Assembly (NCBI RefSeq): GCF_029962485.1
Contig: NZ_CP073638.1
Coordinates: 1,302,001 to 1,366,000, forward strand
DNA length: 64,000 nt
Direction: 5' to 3'
DNA from: Burkholderia cepacia
GTDB taxonomy: Bacteria > Pseudomonadota > Gammaproteobacteria > Burkholderiales > Burkholderiaceae
The translations under genes and the position numbers were made by a program. Positions 47,162 to 55,776 of this stretch are shown piece by piece. The notes under the pieces are model-generated. The model did no database searches. It worked only from the letters and a program-made list of their open reading frames with translations, and had not been told where the DNA came from. Position 1 is the stretch's first letter. Every line of letters begins with the position of its first letter.

Positions 47162-48547
47162 TCACGAGTGGGATGAAACGGGTTGCGCGAGCGGCGCATG
47201 ATGCGCGGGAAGCCGTGCGATCAGGCAGAGCGGCAGCAAGGTCAGCAGGACCGCCAGCCCGAAGCACCAGCGGTACGGCGCGAGCGACGGGCCGCCCGCG
47301 TCGAGTGCCAGCAACGCATTGAGTGCGCTGCCAAGAACGGCCACGCCGACGCAAAAGCTCAACTGGCGGTTGATGTTCCACAGCGCGCTCGCGTCGCCCA
47401 TCCGGTCGGCGGGCACGTCGACGAACGCCGCGCTTTGCGACGTGCTCGTGCACAGGCTCGCGCCGAACCCCATCGCCGCGAATGCCGCGATGCGCACGGC
47501 TTCAACGCCGGCCCACGGCGTCGCGAGCAGTGCGATGCCGACGCAATCGATCGCGATGCCGTATGCGAACAACGGCTTCGCGCCGTGGCGTGCGAAGCAG
47601 CGGCGCGTGGTCGCGATCGCGAAGAACGCCGCGATCGCCCACGGCAGCATCAGCGCGCCGGCATGCGCAGCGCTCAATCCGAGCGCGTTCTGCAGGTAGA
47701 GCGACGCGACGAGGTTGACGCCCGTAAAGATGCCCGGCACGCACAGATAGACCACCACGCCGGTCCGCAGCAACGGTTGTGCGAGCAGGCGCAGGTCGAC
47801 GACGGGCGACCTGGCACGACGCGCATGCGCCGCATAGCCGGCGCCTGCCGCGGCCGCGACGGCCAGCATCGCGAGCGGGAAACCCGCGCCGCCGGGCTGC
47901 CCCGCCGCGGTCAGCCCGAGCAGCAGCGCGACGAGCGTGGCCGCACTCAGGCCGAGCCCCGGCCAGTCGAGTCGCGGCGGCCGGTCGCGCACGCCGTCGC
48001 GCGGCAACCAGGCGAACGCGAGCGCGCAGGTCGCGGCCGCGATCGGCAACATCGCGAAGAAGATCCCGCGCCACGACCCGCGATCGACGATTGCCCCGCC
48101 GATCGCAGGCGACAGTGCCGGCACGAGCAGCGCGACCATCATCACGATCGACGTGAGCCGCGCCCGTGCCTGCGGCGGATATGCGCGATAGGCCATCGTC
48201 TGCCCGACCGGAATCAGCAGCCCGCCGCCAAGCCCCTGGACCAGCCGCCACGCGAGCAGCGCCTCGATCGACGGCGACGCGCCGACGCCGGCACTGCCGA
48301 ACCCGAACAGCAGCAACGATGCGGCGAACACGCGCCGCTCTCCGCAGCGGCGCGCGAGCCACGTGCCGAACGGAATCACGACGGTCAGGCCGAGCACATA
48401 CATGTTGCCGACCCACGCAAGCTGCGCGACCGACGCGTGCAGTTCGCGCTGCAGCGCCGGATACGCGGCGTTCAGCATGAACATGTTCGCGAGGTCGATC
48501 GCGAAGCCGAGCAGGTAGACGGCGGCGATTCTGGAACGGTCTGGCAT
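47162..48547 (-). CDS. MFS drug-efflux type transporter (DHA2-like)
   Basis: A 461-residue major-facilitator protein with about 13-14 hydrophobic segments. It has ANMFMLNAAYPALQRELHAS, then WVGNMYVLGLTVVIPFGTWLARRCGERRVF (the motif between segments 2 and 3) and GLGGGLLIPVGQTMAYRAYPP, which fit the EmrB/QacA (DHA2) drug:H+ antiporters. It is divergent from a LysR regulator, a usual arrangement for an inducible efflux pump. ATG 48547 (MPDRSRIAAVYLLGF) is the start of the first membrane segment region. Confidence 0.9.
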   Translation of the reverse strand: MPDRSRIAAVYLLGFAIDLANMFMLNAAYPALQRELHASVAQLAWVGNMYVLGLTVVIPFGTWLARRCGERRVFAASLLLFGFGSAGVGASPSIEALLAWRLVQGLGGGLLIPVGQTMAYRAYPPQARARLTSIVMMVALLVPALSPAIGGAIVDRGSWRGIFFAMLPIAAATCALAFAWLPRDGVRDRPPRLDWPGLGLSAATLVALLLGLTAAGQPGGAGFPLAMLAVAAAAGAGYAAHARRARSPVVDLRLLAQPLLRTGVVVYLCVPGIFTGVNLVASLYLQNALGLSAAHAGALMLPWAIAAFFAIATTRRCFARHGAKPLFAYGIAIDCVGIALLATPWAGVEAVRIAAFAAMGFGASLCTSTSQSAAFVDVPADRMGDASALWNINRQLSFCVGVAVLGSALNALLALDAGGPSLAPYRWCFGLAVLLTLLPLCLIARLPAHHAPLAQPVSSHS

Positions 48548-48733
48548 GGCGGCGGGAACATCACGAAACGCCGCAGTGTAGAAGCCGGCGCGTACGTCGG
48601 TAAGCGGCCGGATTCGACGGGTCCCGTCGAAATTTTTTGACAATCGGATCGCGCCGCGACGACGCCGCACCCGGAGGCACATTCGGGTACCCTTCGAGCA
48701 ATCCAACGCATAGACAGGACCCACGCCCCAACC

Positions 48734-49648
48734 ATGGTGAGCCTCGATCGTTTCGCTGTATTCCGTGCCGTGGTCGAAGCCGGTTCGTTCACGGCCGCCG
48801 CAACCGCGCTGAACCAGGCGCGGGCGGCCGTCAGCTTCAACGTGAAGCAGCTCGAAGCCGAGCTCGGCGTCACGCTGCTCACGCGGACGACCCGGCGTGT
48901 CGAGCTGACCGACGCAGGCGAGCGTTTCTACCAGCGCTGCCTGCGGGTGCTCGAAGAAGCCGAAGGTGCGATCGACGAGGTGCGCGGCGAGCATGGCGGG
49001 ATGCAAGGCATCCTGCGCGTGACGTCGACGGTTGAGTATGCGGCGCGCGTCCTCGCACCGATGCTGCATGCGTTCACCGCGCGGCATCCCGCGTTACGCG
49101 TGCGGCTCGAAACGCATACGTCGCAGGCCGATCTCGTGCGCGACCGCTTCGACGTCGCGATCCGGCTCGGACGCCACGAGCACTTTCGCGACCTGCCCTA
49201 TCGCGGCGCCTGCCTTGCTACCTACGACGTGCTTGCCGTGATGGCGCCCGACCTGCCGGCGAGGGCCGGGCTCCCGCAACCGGTATCGCCCGGCGACCTC
49301 GCCCGCCTGCCGCAACTCGGCCACAGCCGGCTCGAGCGGATCGCCGAATGGACGCTCACCGATCGCGCGGGCAACCAACATGCGTTTCGACCGGCCACGA
49401 AGCCTCGCGTCGTCGTCGACAATGCATCGGTATTGAGTGAACTCGCGCGCCAGGGCAGCGGCGTTGCGCTGCTGCCCGAATGGCTCGTGCGCGACGATCT
49501 CGACAGCGGCGCCCTGGTCGATGCGCTGCCCGCCTTCCGGTTTCCGCAGCAGAACGTCTACGCGCTGTACGTCGCGACGCGGCACGTGCCGCAGAAAGTG
49601 CGCGCGTGGGTCGACTTCATGAAGGAGCAATTGCAGCTCGTGCACTGA
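48734..49648 (+). CDS. LysR-type transcriptional regulator
   Basis: A 304-residue regulator with the N-terminal winged helix (MVSLDRFAVFRAVVEAGSFTAAATALNQARAAVSFNVKQLEAEL, about residues 1-44) and a C-terminal periplasmic-binding-protein-like effector domain. It is divergent from the MFS gene with 186 bases between starts, so it most likely controls the pump and itself. The inducer is unknown. A TTGACA lies in the shared region near 48637. Confidence 0.92.
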   Translation: MVSLDRFAVFRAVVEAGSFTAAATALNQARAAVSFNVKQLEAELGVTLLTRTTRRVELTDAGERFYQRCLRVLEEAEGAIDEVRGEHGGMQGILRVTSTVEYAARVLAPMLHAFTARHPALRVRLETHTSQADLVRDRFDVAIRLGRHEHFRDLPYRGACLATYDVLAVMAPDLPARAGLPQPVSPGDLARLPQLGHSRLERIAEWTLTDRAGNQHAFRPATKPRVVVDNASVLSELARQGSGVALLPEWLVRDDLDSGALVDALPAFRFPQQNVYALYVATRHVPQKVRAWVDFMKEQLQLVH

Positions 49649-49686
49649 GCGCGGTTTGCGCGCGTCGCCGCGCGCGGGCCGCCACG

Positions 49687-49717
49687 GCAAAGCCGGCCGT
49701 ACGACACGACCGGCTTC
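49687..49717. terminator. Weak bidirectional hairpin between LysR and lysP
   Basis: AAGCCGG and CCGGCTT flank a 13-base loop, but no T-run follows on either strand. It lies between two convergent genes, where a terminator is expected. Confidence 0.4.
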
Positions 49718-49730
49718 GGTTGCCGCGCTT

Positions 49731-51272
49731 TCAGTGCGGGTGCCCGTGCTGCGAGGCCGTCGCATCGATGGCCTCGACCGAACGCGTCAGCCACGGCCCG
49801 ATGTCCATCTCCTCGTAGCGCACGAGCCGGCTCTTGCGCGCACGGCGGTACGCCCACCAGATCGCGACGAACAGCGGAATCCACACGTAGATCGACAGCA
49901 CTTCCATCCAGTCGATGCGCGCCGCGAAGAACGCCTGGTAATCCTGCCCGAGCGAGATCACGATGCAGATCGCGATCGCGAACAGCGGCCCGAACGGAAA
50001 CCATTTCGCGCGGTACGGCAACTGGTCGAGCCGGTAGCCCTGCTTCAGGAAGCCCTTGCGGAACCGGTAATGGCACACCGCGATGCCGAGCCACGCAATG
50101 AAGCCCGTGATGCCGACCGTATTCAGCAGCCACAGATAGATGCTCTGGTTGTTGGTCAGCGACGTGAGGAAGCACAGCCCGCCAACGGCCATCGTCGCAT
50201 ACAGCGCGTTGCGCGGCACGCCGCCCGGCGACAGCGTCGCGAACATTGCCGGCGCGCGCCCTTCCGCTGCCAGGTTGTACAACATCCGCGTCGCCGCATA
50301 GGTGCCGGAATTGCCGGCCGACAGCACGGCCGTCAGGATCACCAGATTCATCGCACCGGCGGCGAGCGGGAAGCCCGCATGGCTGAACACCAGCGTGAAC
50401 GGGCTCACGCCGATGTCGGTCACGTCGCTCTTCAGCAGGTTCGGGTCGGTGTACGGCACGAGCAGGCCGATCACGAAGATCGCGAACACGTAGAACAGCA
50501 TGATCCGCCAGAAGATCTGCTTCACCGCGCGCGGGATCGTCTTGCGCGGATTCTCCGATTCACCGGCCGTGATTCCGACCAGCTCGGTGCCGAGAAACGA
50601 GAAGCCCGCGATCAGCGCGACGCTCATCATCGCGTGCATGCCGCCGACGAACGGCGCATCGCCCGTCGTGAAGTTGCGCAAGCCGACCGGATGCCCGGTG
50701 CCGATCAGGCCCGCGGCGATCAACAGCCCGGCCGCGATGAACGCGACCACGGTGACGACCTTGATCAGCGAGAACCAGTACTCCGATTCGCCGAAGCCGC
50801 GCACCGACAGCGTATTGAGCAGGAAGATCAGCACGAGGAAGCCCGCGCCCCACCAGATGCCGGGCACGGTCGGAAACCAGTAGCGCATCACGATCTGCGC
50901 GGCGACCAGCTCGATCGCGATCGTCACGGCCCAGCTGTACCAGTAGGTCCAGCCAAGCGCGACGCCGAAACCTTCGTCGACGTACTTCTCGCCGTAGGTC
51001 GCAAACGAACCCGATACCGGCATCAATGCGGCCATCTCGCCGAGGCCCGTGACGACGAAGTACACCATCAGCCCGATCGCGATATACGCGGCGATCGCCC
51101 CGCCCGGCCCCGCCTGTGCGACCGACGCGCCCGACGCGACGAACAGCCCCGTGCCGATCGATCCGCCGATCGCGATCATCGCGATGTGACGGCCCTGCAG
51201 ACGGCGCTTGAGCGTCGTCCCGGACGGCGCGGCCGTCTCCACTGCCGCTTGCATAGCATCCATAGTGTTCAC
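49731..51272 (-). CDS. lysP: Lysine-specific amino-acid permease
   Basis: A 513-residue APC-superfamily permease with 12 membrane segments. Long stretches match E. coli LysP: HIAMIAIGGSIGTGLFVASG, GEMAALMPVSGSFATYGEKYV, GFSFLGTELVGITAGESENP, ILTAVLSAGNSGTYAATRML and GVPRNALYATMAVGGLCFL. It imports L-lysine by proton symport. It is the third gene after the DDAH and Lrp-like genes on the minus strand; direct repeats and a palindromic element in the Lrp-lysP gap are candidate regulator sites. Length is slightly over the usual 489. Confidence 0.92.
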   Translation of the reverse strand: MNTMDAMQAAVETAAPSGTTLKRRLQGRHIAMIAIGGSIGTGLFVASGASVAQAGPGGAIAAYIAIGLMVYFVVTGLGEMAALMPVSGSFATYGEKYVDEGFGVALGWTYWYSWAVTIAIELVAAQIVMRYWFPTVPGIWWGAGFLVLIFLLNTLSVRGFGESEYWFSLIKVVTVVAFIAAGLLIAAGLIGTGHPVGLRNFTTGDAPFVGGMHAMMSVALIAGFSFLGTELVGITAGESENPRKTIPRAVKQIFWRIMLFYVFAIFVIGLLVPYTDPNLLKSDVTDIGVSPFTLVFSHAGFPLAAGAMNLVILTAVLSAGNSGTYAATRMLYNLAAEGRAPAMFATLSPGGVPRNALYATMAVGGLCFLTSLTNNQSIYLWLLNTVGITGFIAWLGIAVCHYRFRKGFLKQGYRLDQLPYRAKWFPFGPLFAIAICIVISLGQDYQAFFAARIDWMEVLSIYVWIPLFVAIWWAYRRARKSRLVRYEEMDIGPWLTRSVEAIDATASQHGHPH

Positions 51273-51275
51273 CCT

Positions 51276-51316
51276 GATTGGATTCGGGTCAGCCGATTTG
51301 ATTCGGATTCCAAATC
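51276..51316. promoter_or_regulatory. Repeats in the Lrp-lysP gap, candidate regulator site
   Basis: GATTGGATTCGG (51276-51287) and GATTTGATTCGG (51295-51306) are near-identical direct repeats 19 bases apart, and GATTTG/CAAATC (51295-51300, 51311-51316) form an inverted pair. They sit just upstream of lysP, next to the gene of an Lrp-family regulator. Confidence 0.4.
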
Positions 51317-51365
51317 GACCAGCCTGGTCATTCGCCTCGAAACCGGCCCTGCCCGGCCGGCCGCA

Positions 51366-51830
51366 TCACACGACGCTGCGCTTGATCGCCTGCAGTTCGG
51401 CCGTGGTCACGATCTTCTCGATCCGGAACCGCGGGCTTTCCAGCCACACGTTCGCGATCCGCCGGTACTCGTCGAGATCCTCGCACGCGAGCCGCACGAG
51501 AAAATCGAACGTGCCGCTGACGAGCCAGCAATCGAGCACGGCTGGATTCGCGCGCATTTCGTCCTCGAACGGCGCCTGCGAACGCCCGTGGTCGGCCAGC
51601 ACGATCTGCGCGATCACGACGATCGGCTTGGTCGCGCGCGGCGCCTTGATCACCGCCCGGTAGCCTTCGATCACGCCGAGCGCCTCGAGCCGCTCCACGC
51701 GCGCCTGGCAGGGCCGCGGCGTGAGGTTCACGAGCTCGGACAGCTTCCGGTAGGAAATCCGCCCGTCGGTACGCAGGATATCGAGGATCCGGAGATCGAT
51801 CTTGTCGAGCTGCATCTTCTTGTCGGTCAT
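51366..51830 (-). CDS. Lrp/AsnC-family transcriptional regulator
   Basis: A 154-residue regulator with an N-terminal helix-turn-helix (LDKIDLRILDILRTDGRISYRKLSELVNLTPRPCQARVERLEALGVIEGY) and a C-terminal RAM/ACT-like ligand domain. This family often responds to one amino acid; lysine or arginine-derived ligands are plausible from the neighbouring permease and DDAH-like genes, by inference only. It sits 98 bases downstream of the DDAH gene and 93 bases upstream of lysP. Confidence 0.9.
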   Translation of the reverse strand: MTDKKMQLDKIDLRILDILRTDGRISYRKLSELVNLTPRPCQARVERLEALGVIEGYRAVIKAPRATKPIVVIAQIVLADHGRSQAPFEDEMRANPAVLDCWLVSGTFDFLVRLACEDLDEYRRIANVWLESPRFRIEKIVTTAELQAIKRSVV

Positions 51831-51928
51831 CCGCGTTCGCTCCGGTCGGATCGTGGCTGGTGCGCGGAACGTCGCCTTGTCCGCGCGGGGGCCACATTAT
51901 CCGGCCGAAGCGGCCGCGCGCCAATCGG

Positions 51929-52687
51929 CTAGAACCGCAGCGACAGGCAGGTCAGGCCGCCGTCCATCTTGCGGAACTCGCTGGTGTCGATCACGTGCAG
52001 CGGCATGCCGAGCGATGCGATCGCGTCATGGACGCGCGGATAGCCGGCCGGCGTGATCAGCGTGCCGTTCACGCGCAGCGTATTGCCCGCGTACTCGTCG
52101 GCGGCCGAGATCGCGATCCGGCGATAGTCGGCGAACGCCGGATGCGCGGCCAGCGCTTCGGTCACGAGCAGCGTGTCGTCGCCGAGCGCGTTGACGACCG
52201 ACTTCAGGTGCAGGCCGGCGCCGACCGGCACCGCGACGACCGAGTAGCCGTAGCGCGACACCAGCGATTCGAACGCGGCAATGCCTTCGGCATCGGTGCG
52301 GCCCGTCAGGCCGATGAAGAAGCGCTTGCCGACCTGCATCACGTCACCGCCGTCGAGACGGCCGTCCTGCATCGGCAGCAGGTCGCGATGTGCGGCGAGC
52401 GCCGCTTCGATATGCACCGTCTCGCCACGCCGCGCGGGTGCGCCCGGTCGCGTGATCACCGCGAATTCCGGCGTCACGACCGCGGTGTCCTCGACGAAGT
52501 GCGAATCGGGGAACGCGTCCAGCGGCGGCAGTTCGGTCAGCTCGACGCCGAGCGTGCGCAGCGCGTCGCAGTAAGCATAGAACTGGGTGAGCGTCTTGTC
52601 GTAATCGGGCGCGCCGAGTTCGGCGGTGGTCAGGCCCGCGCCGCAGGACGGCGCGGGACGGCGAACGATCGCTTGCGTGAATTGCAT
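51929..52687 (-). CDS. Dimethylarginine dimethylaminohydrolase-like guanidino hydrolase
   Basis: A 252-residue protein of the arginine deiminase/DDAH fold. It has PDSHFVEDTAVV (about residues 60-71), DGRLDGGDVM, GAGLHLKSVVNAL with the catalytic His at about 160, and the near-C-terminal nucleophile Cys at about 247 (DGGLTCLSL). Known relatives hydrolyse methylated arginines to citrulline plus dimethylamine. Start ATG 52687 is preceded by GGAGG, favoured over the ATG 12 bases upstream. It is the first gene before the Lrp-like regulator and lysP. The substrate in this organism is unproven. Confidence 0.88.
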   Translation of the reverse strand: MQFTQAIVRRPAPSCGAGLTTAELGAPDYDKTLTQFYAYCDALRTLGVELTELPPLDAFPDSHFVEDTAVVTPEFAVITRPGAPARRGETVHIEAALAAHRDLLPMQDGRLDGGDVMQVGKRFFIGLTGRTDAEGIAAFESLVSRYGYSVVAVPVGAGLHLKSVVNALGDDTLLVTEALAAHPAFADYRRIAISAADEYAGNTLRVNGTLITPAGYPRVHDAIASLGMPLHVIDTSEFRKMDGGLTCLSLRF

Positions 52688-52764
52688 CGACTCCTCCATG
52701 ATCTGCGCCGCACCCTTGCGGCGCAAGGGCCGGCGGCGTTGTGTCCGGACCATTATCGGAAGCC

Positions 52765-52776
52765 AAATTGCGCAAT
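52765..52776. promoter_or_regulatory. Palindrome AATTGCGCAATT upstream of the DDAH-like gene
   Basis: A perfect 12-bp palindrome about 78 bases upstream of the DDAH start, followed by GTCGATTTCGAC (52780-52791) and a half-site-like GAATTGCGC near 52811. Its AT-ended form fits Lrp/AsnC-type sites, and a regulator of that family is encoded downstream. Confidence 0.45.
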
Positions 52777-52896
52777 TCGTGTCGATTTCGACTCCGCTGA
52801 CAGCCGATTGCGTCGAATTGCGCGCGGCACGCAGCGGATTCGGCAAACGGTGGTTCGCCGCATCGCGAACGGCCGCCTGCGCACGCGGCGCGGCCG

Positions 52897-54147
52897 TTAC
52901 GCGCCGGGCCCGAACCCCATCTGCGCGCGGCCCAGCGCCGTCAGATCGCCCTCCCCGCCGCGCCCGCCGAATTCGACCTCGAAATGGTCGGCCGGGAAAT
53001 CGGGCGGGCTTTCGCCGCGCAGGAACGCGGACCGCTGGCGCTGCAGGTACGCGTCGTTCTTCGCGCAGCCCGGTGCCGCGGCGATGTACATCACGTTGCT
53101 GTCGCCGCTGCCGCGGTGTGCATCCTCGACCGCGTGCACGACGTCGCCGTGCCAGAACACCGCGTCGCCGGGCTCCATGTGCGGGATCGGCACCAGCGCG
53201 TCGAGCAGCAGCGCATGCCATTCGGGCCGGATCGACAGCGCACGGCCCGGACGCGCGCCGCACAGATCGTCGTCGGCGACATCGTCCTGCAGCGCGCGCA
53301 GCACGACGTAGGCCATCGCGTTCGCGACCGGGATCAATTGCAGCGTGCCGTCGCCGGGCCCTTGAGGCGTCAGCGCGGTCCAGCCCTGGAACGTGCGGAA
53401 CATCGAGCAGACGGCCGGCGACGGAATCTCCTCCACGTCGGGACGGAACGCGGCATCGAACGGATTGTAGTCGCGCCAGCGCCCGGCCAGCACGTGACGG
53501 TAGACCTGCCGGAAGTTCGCGCCGAGCCAGCGCTCGACGGAGCCGCCGTCCACGTGCGGCGACAGCCCGAGCGACGACGAACCGGGCGGCCGGCGGCGAA
53601 TCCGGTCCGCATAGGCCGGCACCTGGTCGGGATCGAAATGCATGCTTGCGGCATCCGCATGCCGCCACAGGCAGTTGAGGAACACGCGCGCCTGCGTCAG
53701 CGCCGGCGACTGGCGCGCGGCCACCTGCGGCTTCGACCAGTAGACGCCGTAAATCTGCGGCTTGCCCGATGCGAGATTGCCGAAATAGCGGTCTTCTGCA
53801 CGCGCATTCAACCGGTCGGCGAAGCGGTTCGTGTCCAGATACGCGCCTATCTCGTCGTTCCAGTCGCTCGCCTGCCGTGCATCGAACACGCCGCGAATCA
53901 CGACCGCGCCATGCGTACGGATCGCGGCAATCGCGCGGGGATCGACGGCTCCGCCCGCGATATCCGCGAACGGCACGACCGGAATCACGTCATCGCCGTG
54001 TGCGTGCGCACGGCGGATCGCATCGACCTGCCGCGCGATGTCGCCCTCCAGCTCGCGGAACGACGCCGCATAACCGGGCAGGTCGGCGCGCAGCGCTCGT
54101 TTCGCCGCGCGGATCGCGGCCGGCAGATCGTCAATCGTCAGTTGCAT
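52897..54147 (-). CDS. DUF1479 protein, predicted Fe(II)/2-oxoglutarate-type dioxygenase
   Basis: A 416-residue protein of the DUF1479 (E. coli YbiU) family. Recognisable parts: THGAVVIRGVFDARQASDWNDEIGAYL, SPHVDGGSVERWLGANFRQVYR with an HxD-like metal site (His-Val-Asp), and MEPGDAVFWHGDVVHAVEDAH with the distal His. These support a cupin-like Fe(II) dioxygenase fold. Related proteins have not been assigned a substrate with certainty. It follows a VOC gene on the same strand and has its own region of about 110 bases ahead. Confidence 0.85.
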   Translation of the reverse strand: MQLTIDDLPAAIRAAKRALRADLPGYAASFRELEGDIARQVDAIRRAHAHGDDVIPVVPFADIAGGAVDPRAIAAIRTHGAVVIRGVFDARQASDWNDEIGAYLDTNRFADRLNARAEDRYFGNLASGKPQIYGVYWSKPQVAARQSPALTQARVFLNCLWRHADAASMHFDPDQVPAYADRIRRRPPGSSSLGLSPHVDGGSVERWLGANFRQVYRHVLAGRWRDYNPFDAAFRPDVEEIPSPAVCSMFRTFQGWTALTPQGPGDGTLQLIPVANAMAYVVLRALQDDVADDDLCGARPGRALSIRPEWHALLLDALVPIPHMEPGDAVFWHGDVVHAVEDAHRGSGDSNVMYIAAAPGCAKNDAYLQRQRSAFLRGESPPDFPADHFEVEFGGRGGEGDLTALGRAQMGFGPGA

Positions 54148-54257
54148 CGGGGACTCCTCGCTGAAGCGTGTCGTGATGTGCTACCAGCGTACGGCCGGCA
54201 CGCGACCGCCATCACCCCTATCCGGCCAACTATCGATACAATCCTGACAAATGCATG

Positions 54258-54647
54258 TTACTCCGGGCGATGACAGACCACGCAGAGCTTGTTGCCGTCC
54301 GGATCGCGAAAATAGGCGCCGTAGTAGTCGCGGTGATAGTCCGGCCGCAGGCCCGGCGGCCCTTCGCAGGTGCCGCCATGCCGCAGTGCGAGCGCGTGGC
54401 AGCGATCGACATGCGCGCGGGTCGGCGCAGCGAACGCGATCGTGTGGCCATTGCCCGGTTGGGGCGCGCGGCCGTCGAGCGGCTGGCCGAAGAAGAACAG
54501 CGGCCGATCCGTGTCGGCCGGCATCCAGCCCGACCAGCCGTCCGGCTCGCGGAATTTCAGGCGCAGCCCGAGTTCCGCGAACAGCGGCGCGTAAAAATCG
54601 TAGGCACGTGCGGTGTCGCTGACGCCCACGCAGACATGTGAAAACAT
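54258..54647 (-). CDS. VOC-superfamily protein (glyoxalase/bleomycin-resistance-like)
   Basis: A 129-residue protein starting MFSHVCVGVSDTARAYDFYAPLF and ending YYGAYFRDPDGNKLCVVCH, the two halves of a VOC fold with the metal ligands His4 and the C-terminal Asp/Glu positions of YFRDPDGN. The enzyme or binding activity is unknown. It is divergent from an AraC-family regulator 72 bases away, which may regulate it and perhaps the DUF1479 gene behind it. Confidence 0.85.
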   Translation of the reverse strand: MFSHVCVGVSDTARAYDFYAPLFAELGLRLKFREPDGWSGWMPADTDRPLFFFGQPLDGRAPQPGNGHTIAFAAPTRAHVDRCHALALRHGGTCEGPPGLRPDYHRDYYGAYFRDPDGNKLCVVCHRPE

Positions 54648-54719
54648 CGCATCGCTCCGTCGTGACGAATGCTCTCGATCATGCCACGGCGCGGTGCCCG
54701 CCCTCACCGGGAGGCCGCG

Positions 54720-55685
54720 ATGAAACCGCAGTACGAGCACGTGACGTTCGCGCCCGGCTGTTCGATCCGCGTGTATCACCGCCAGCTCGCGCGCATCCCG
54801 TTCGAGTGGCATCGCCATCCCGAGTACGAACTGACGCTGACGCTCAACAGTTGCGGCCAGCGCTTCATCGGCGATCACGTCTCGCGCTACGCGGACGATG
54901 ACCTCGTGCTCGTGCCGCCCAACCTGCCGCATACGTGGTCGTCGAACGCGCGAATCGAGCGCGAGGCGCCCGAAGTCGCACTCGTCGTCTGGTTCGACGG
55001 CGACTGGGTACGGCGGCTGGCAGATTGCTGCCCCGAATACGCGCCGCTGCGCTCGCTGCTGCGACGCGCGGCACCGGGCCTGCGTTTCGACGTGGAAGCC
55101 GCCCGTGCGATGCGCGCCCGACTGCCGCAGCTGCTCGATCCGTCGCCGCGCACGCGGCTCGCGGCCACGCTCGACACGCTCGCCGATCTCGCGCAGGCCG
55201 GTGGCGAGCCGCTCGCCACCGCGCATGCGTACGACCGGCCCGACGGCACCGCACCGGCCGTCGACACAGCCGCGCCCGAAGCCGAACGCCTCGACCGCGT
55301 GCTCGACGCGATCGACCGGCACTTTCACGAACCGCTGCGCATCGACGCGCTCGCCGCTGCCGCGCACCTGTCCGAACGCACGCTGCAGCGCCTGTTCGTC
55401 CGGCATCTCGGCGAAAGCGTCGGCCGCTACGTGCAGCGGCTGCGGCTTGCGCACGCGTGCCGTCATCTCGTCGGCACCGACTGGCCGATCGCAACGGTGG
55501 CCGCGCGCTGCGGCATTCCGAATACCGCGAACTTCAACCGCCAGTTCCTCGCCGCGCGCGGGATGACGCCCAGCGCATACCGGCAGTTCTTTCTGCGGCA
55601 CGGCCACGCGCCCGACAATGAAGCGCCGGCACTCGACACACGCCCGCCGTCGCTGGAGCGCCGCACCGATCCGGCGCCCCAATGA
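54720..55685 (+). CDS. AraC-family transcriptional regulator with cupin sensor domain
   Basis: A 321-residue protein. The N-terminal cupin-like part (VYHRQLARIPFEWHRHPEYELTLTL, about residues 18-42) probably binds the effector, and the C-terminal double helix-turn-helix (RIDALAAAAHLSERTLQRLFVRHLGESVGRYVQRLRLAHACRHL and GIPNTANFNRQFLAARGMTPSAYRQ, about 205-300) binds DNA. GGGAGG precedes the ATG. It is divergent from the VOC and DUF1479 genes and its terminator is shared with gltA. Confidence 0.9.
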   Translation: MKPQYEHVTFAPGCSIRVYHRQLARIPFEWHRHPEYELTLTLNSCGQRFIGDHVSRYADDDLVLVPPNLPHTWSSNARIEREAPEVALVVWFDGDWVRRLADCCPEYAPLRSLLRRAAPGLRFDVEAARAMRARLPQLLDPSPRTRLAATLDTLADLAQAGGEPLATAHAYDRPDGTAPAVDTAAPEAERLDRVLDAIDRHFHEPLRIDALAAAAHLSERTLQRLFVRHLGESVGRYVQRLRLAHACRHLVGTDWPIATVAARCGIPNTANFNRQFLAARGMTPSAYRQFFLRHGHAPDNEAPALDTRPPSLERRTDPAPQ

Positions 55686-55719
55686 AAACACCCCGACGGG
55701 CGGACCCGTCGGGGTGTCT
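55686..55719. terminator. Shared terminator between the AraC gene and gltA
   Basis: A 13-pair perfect stem ACACCCCGACGGG / CCCGTCGGGGTGT with a CGGA loop. On the minus strand it runs into TTTTC, serving gltA; on the plus strand it is followed by CTTGG. Confidence 0.9.
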
Positions 55720-55776
55720 TGGCGTTGCGTTTTGCCCGACGCGACCGGCCTGCCGGCCGTTCGCGCGGCACACGAC

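Noticed and set aside
46001..48547. GST, NTF2-like and MFS genes as one detoxification operon
   Set aside because: The GST gene is on the opposite strand and convergent, so only NTF2-like and MFS can share a transcript.
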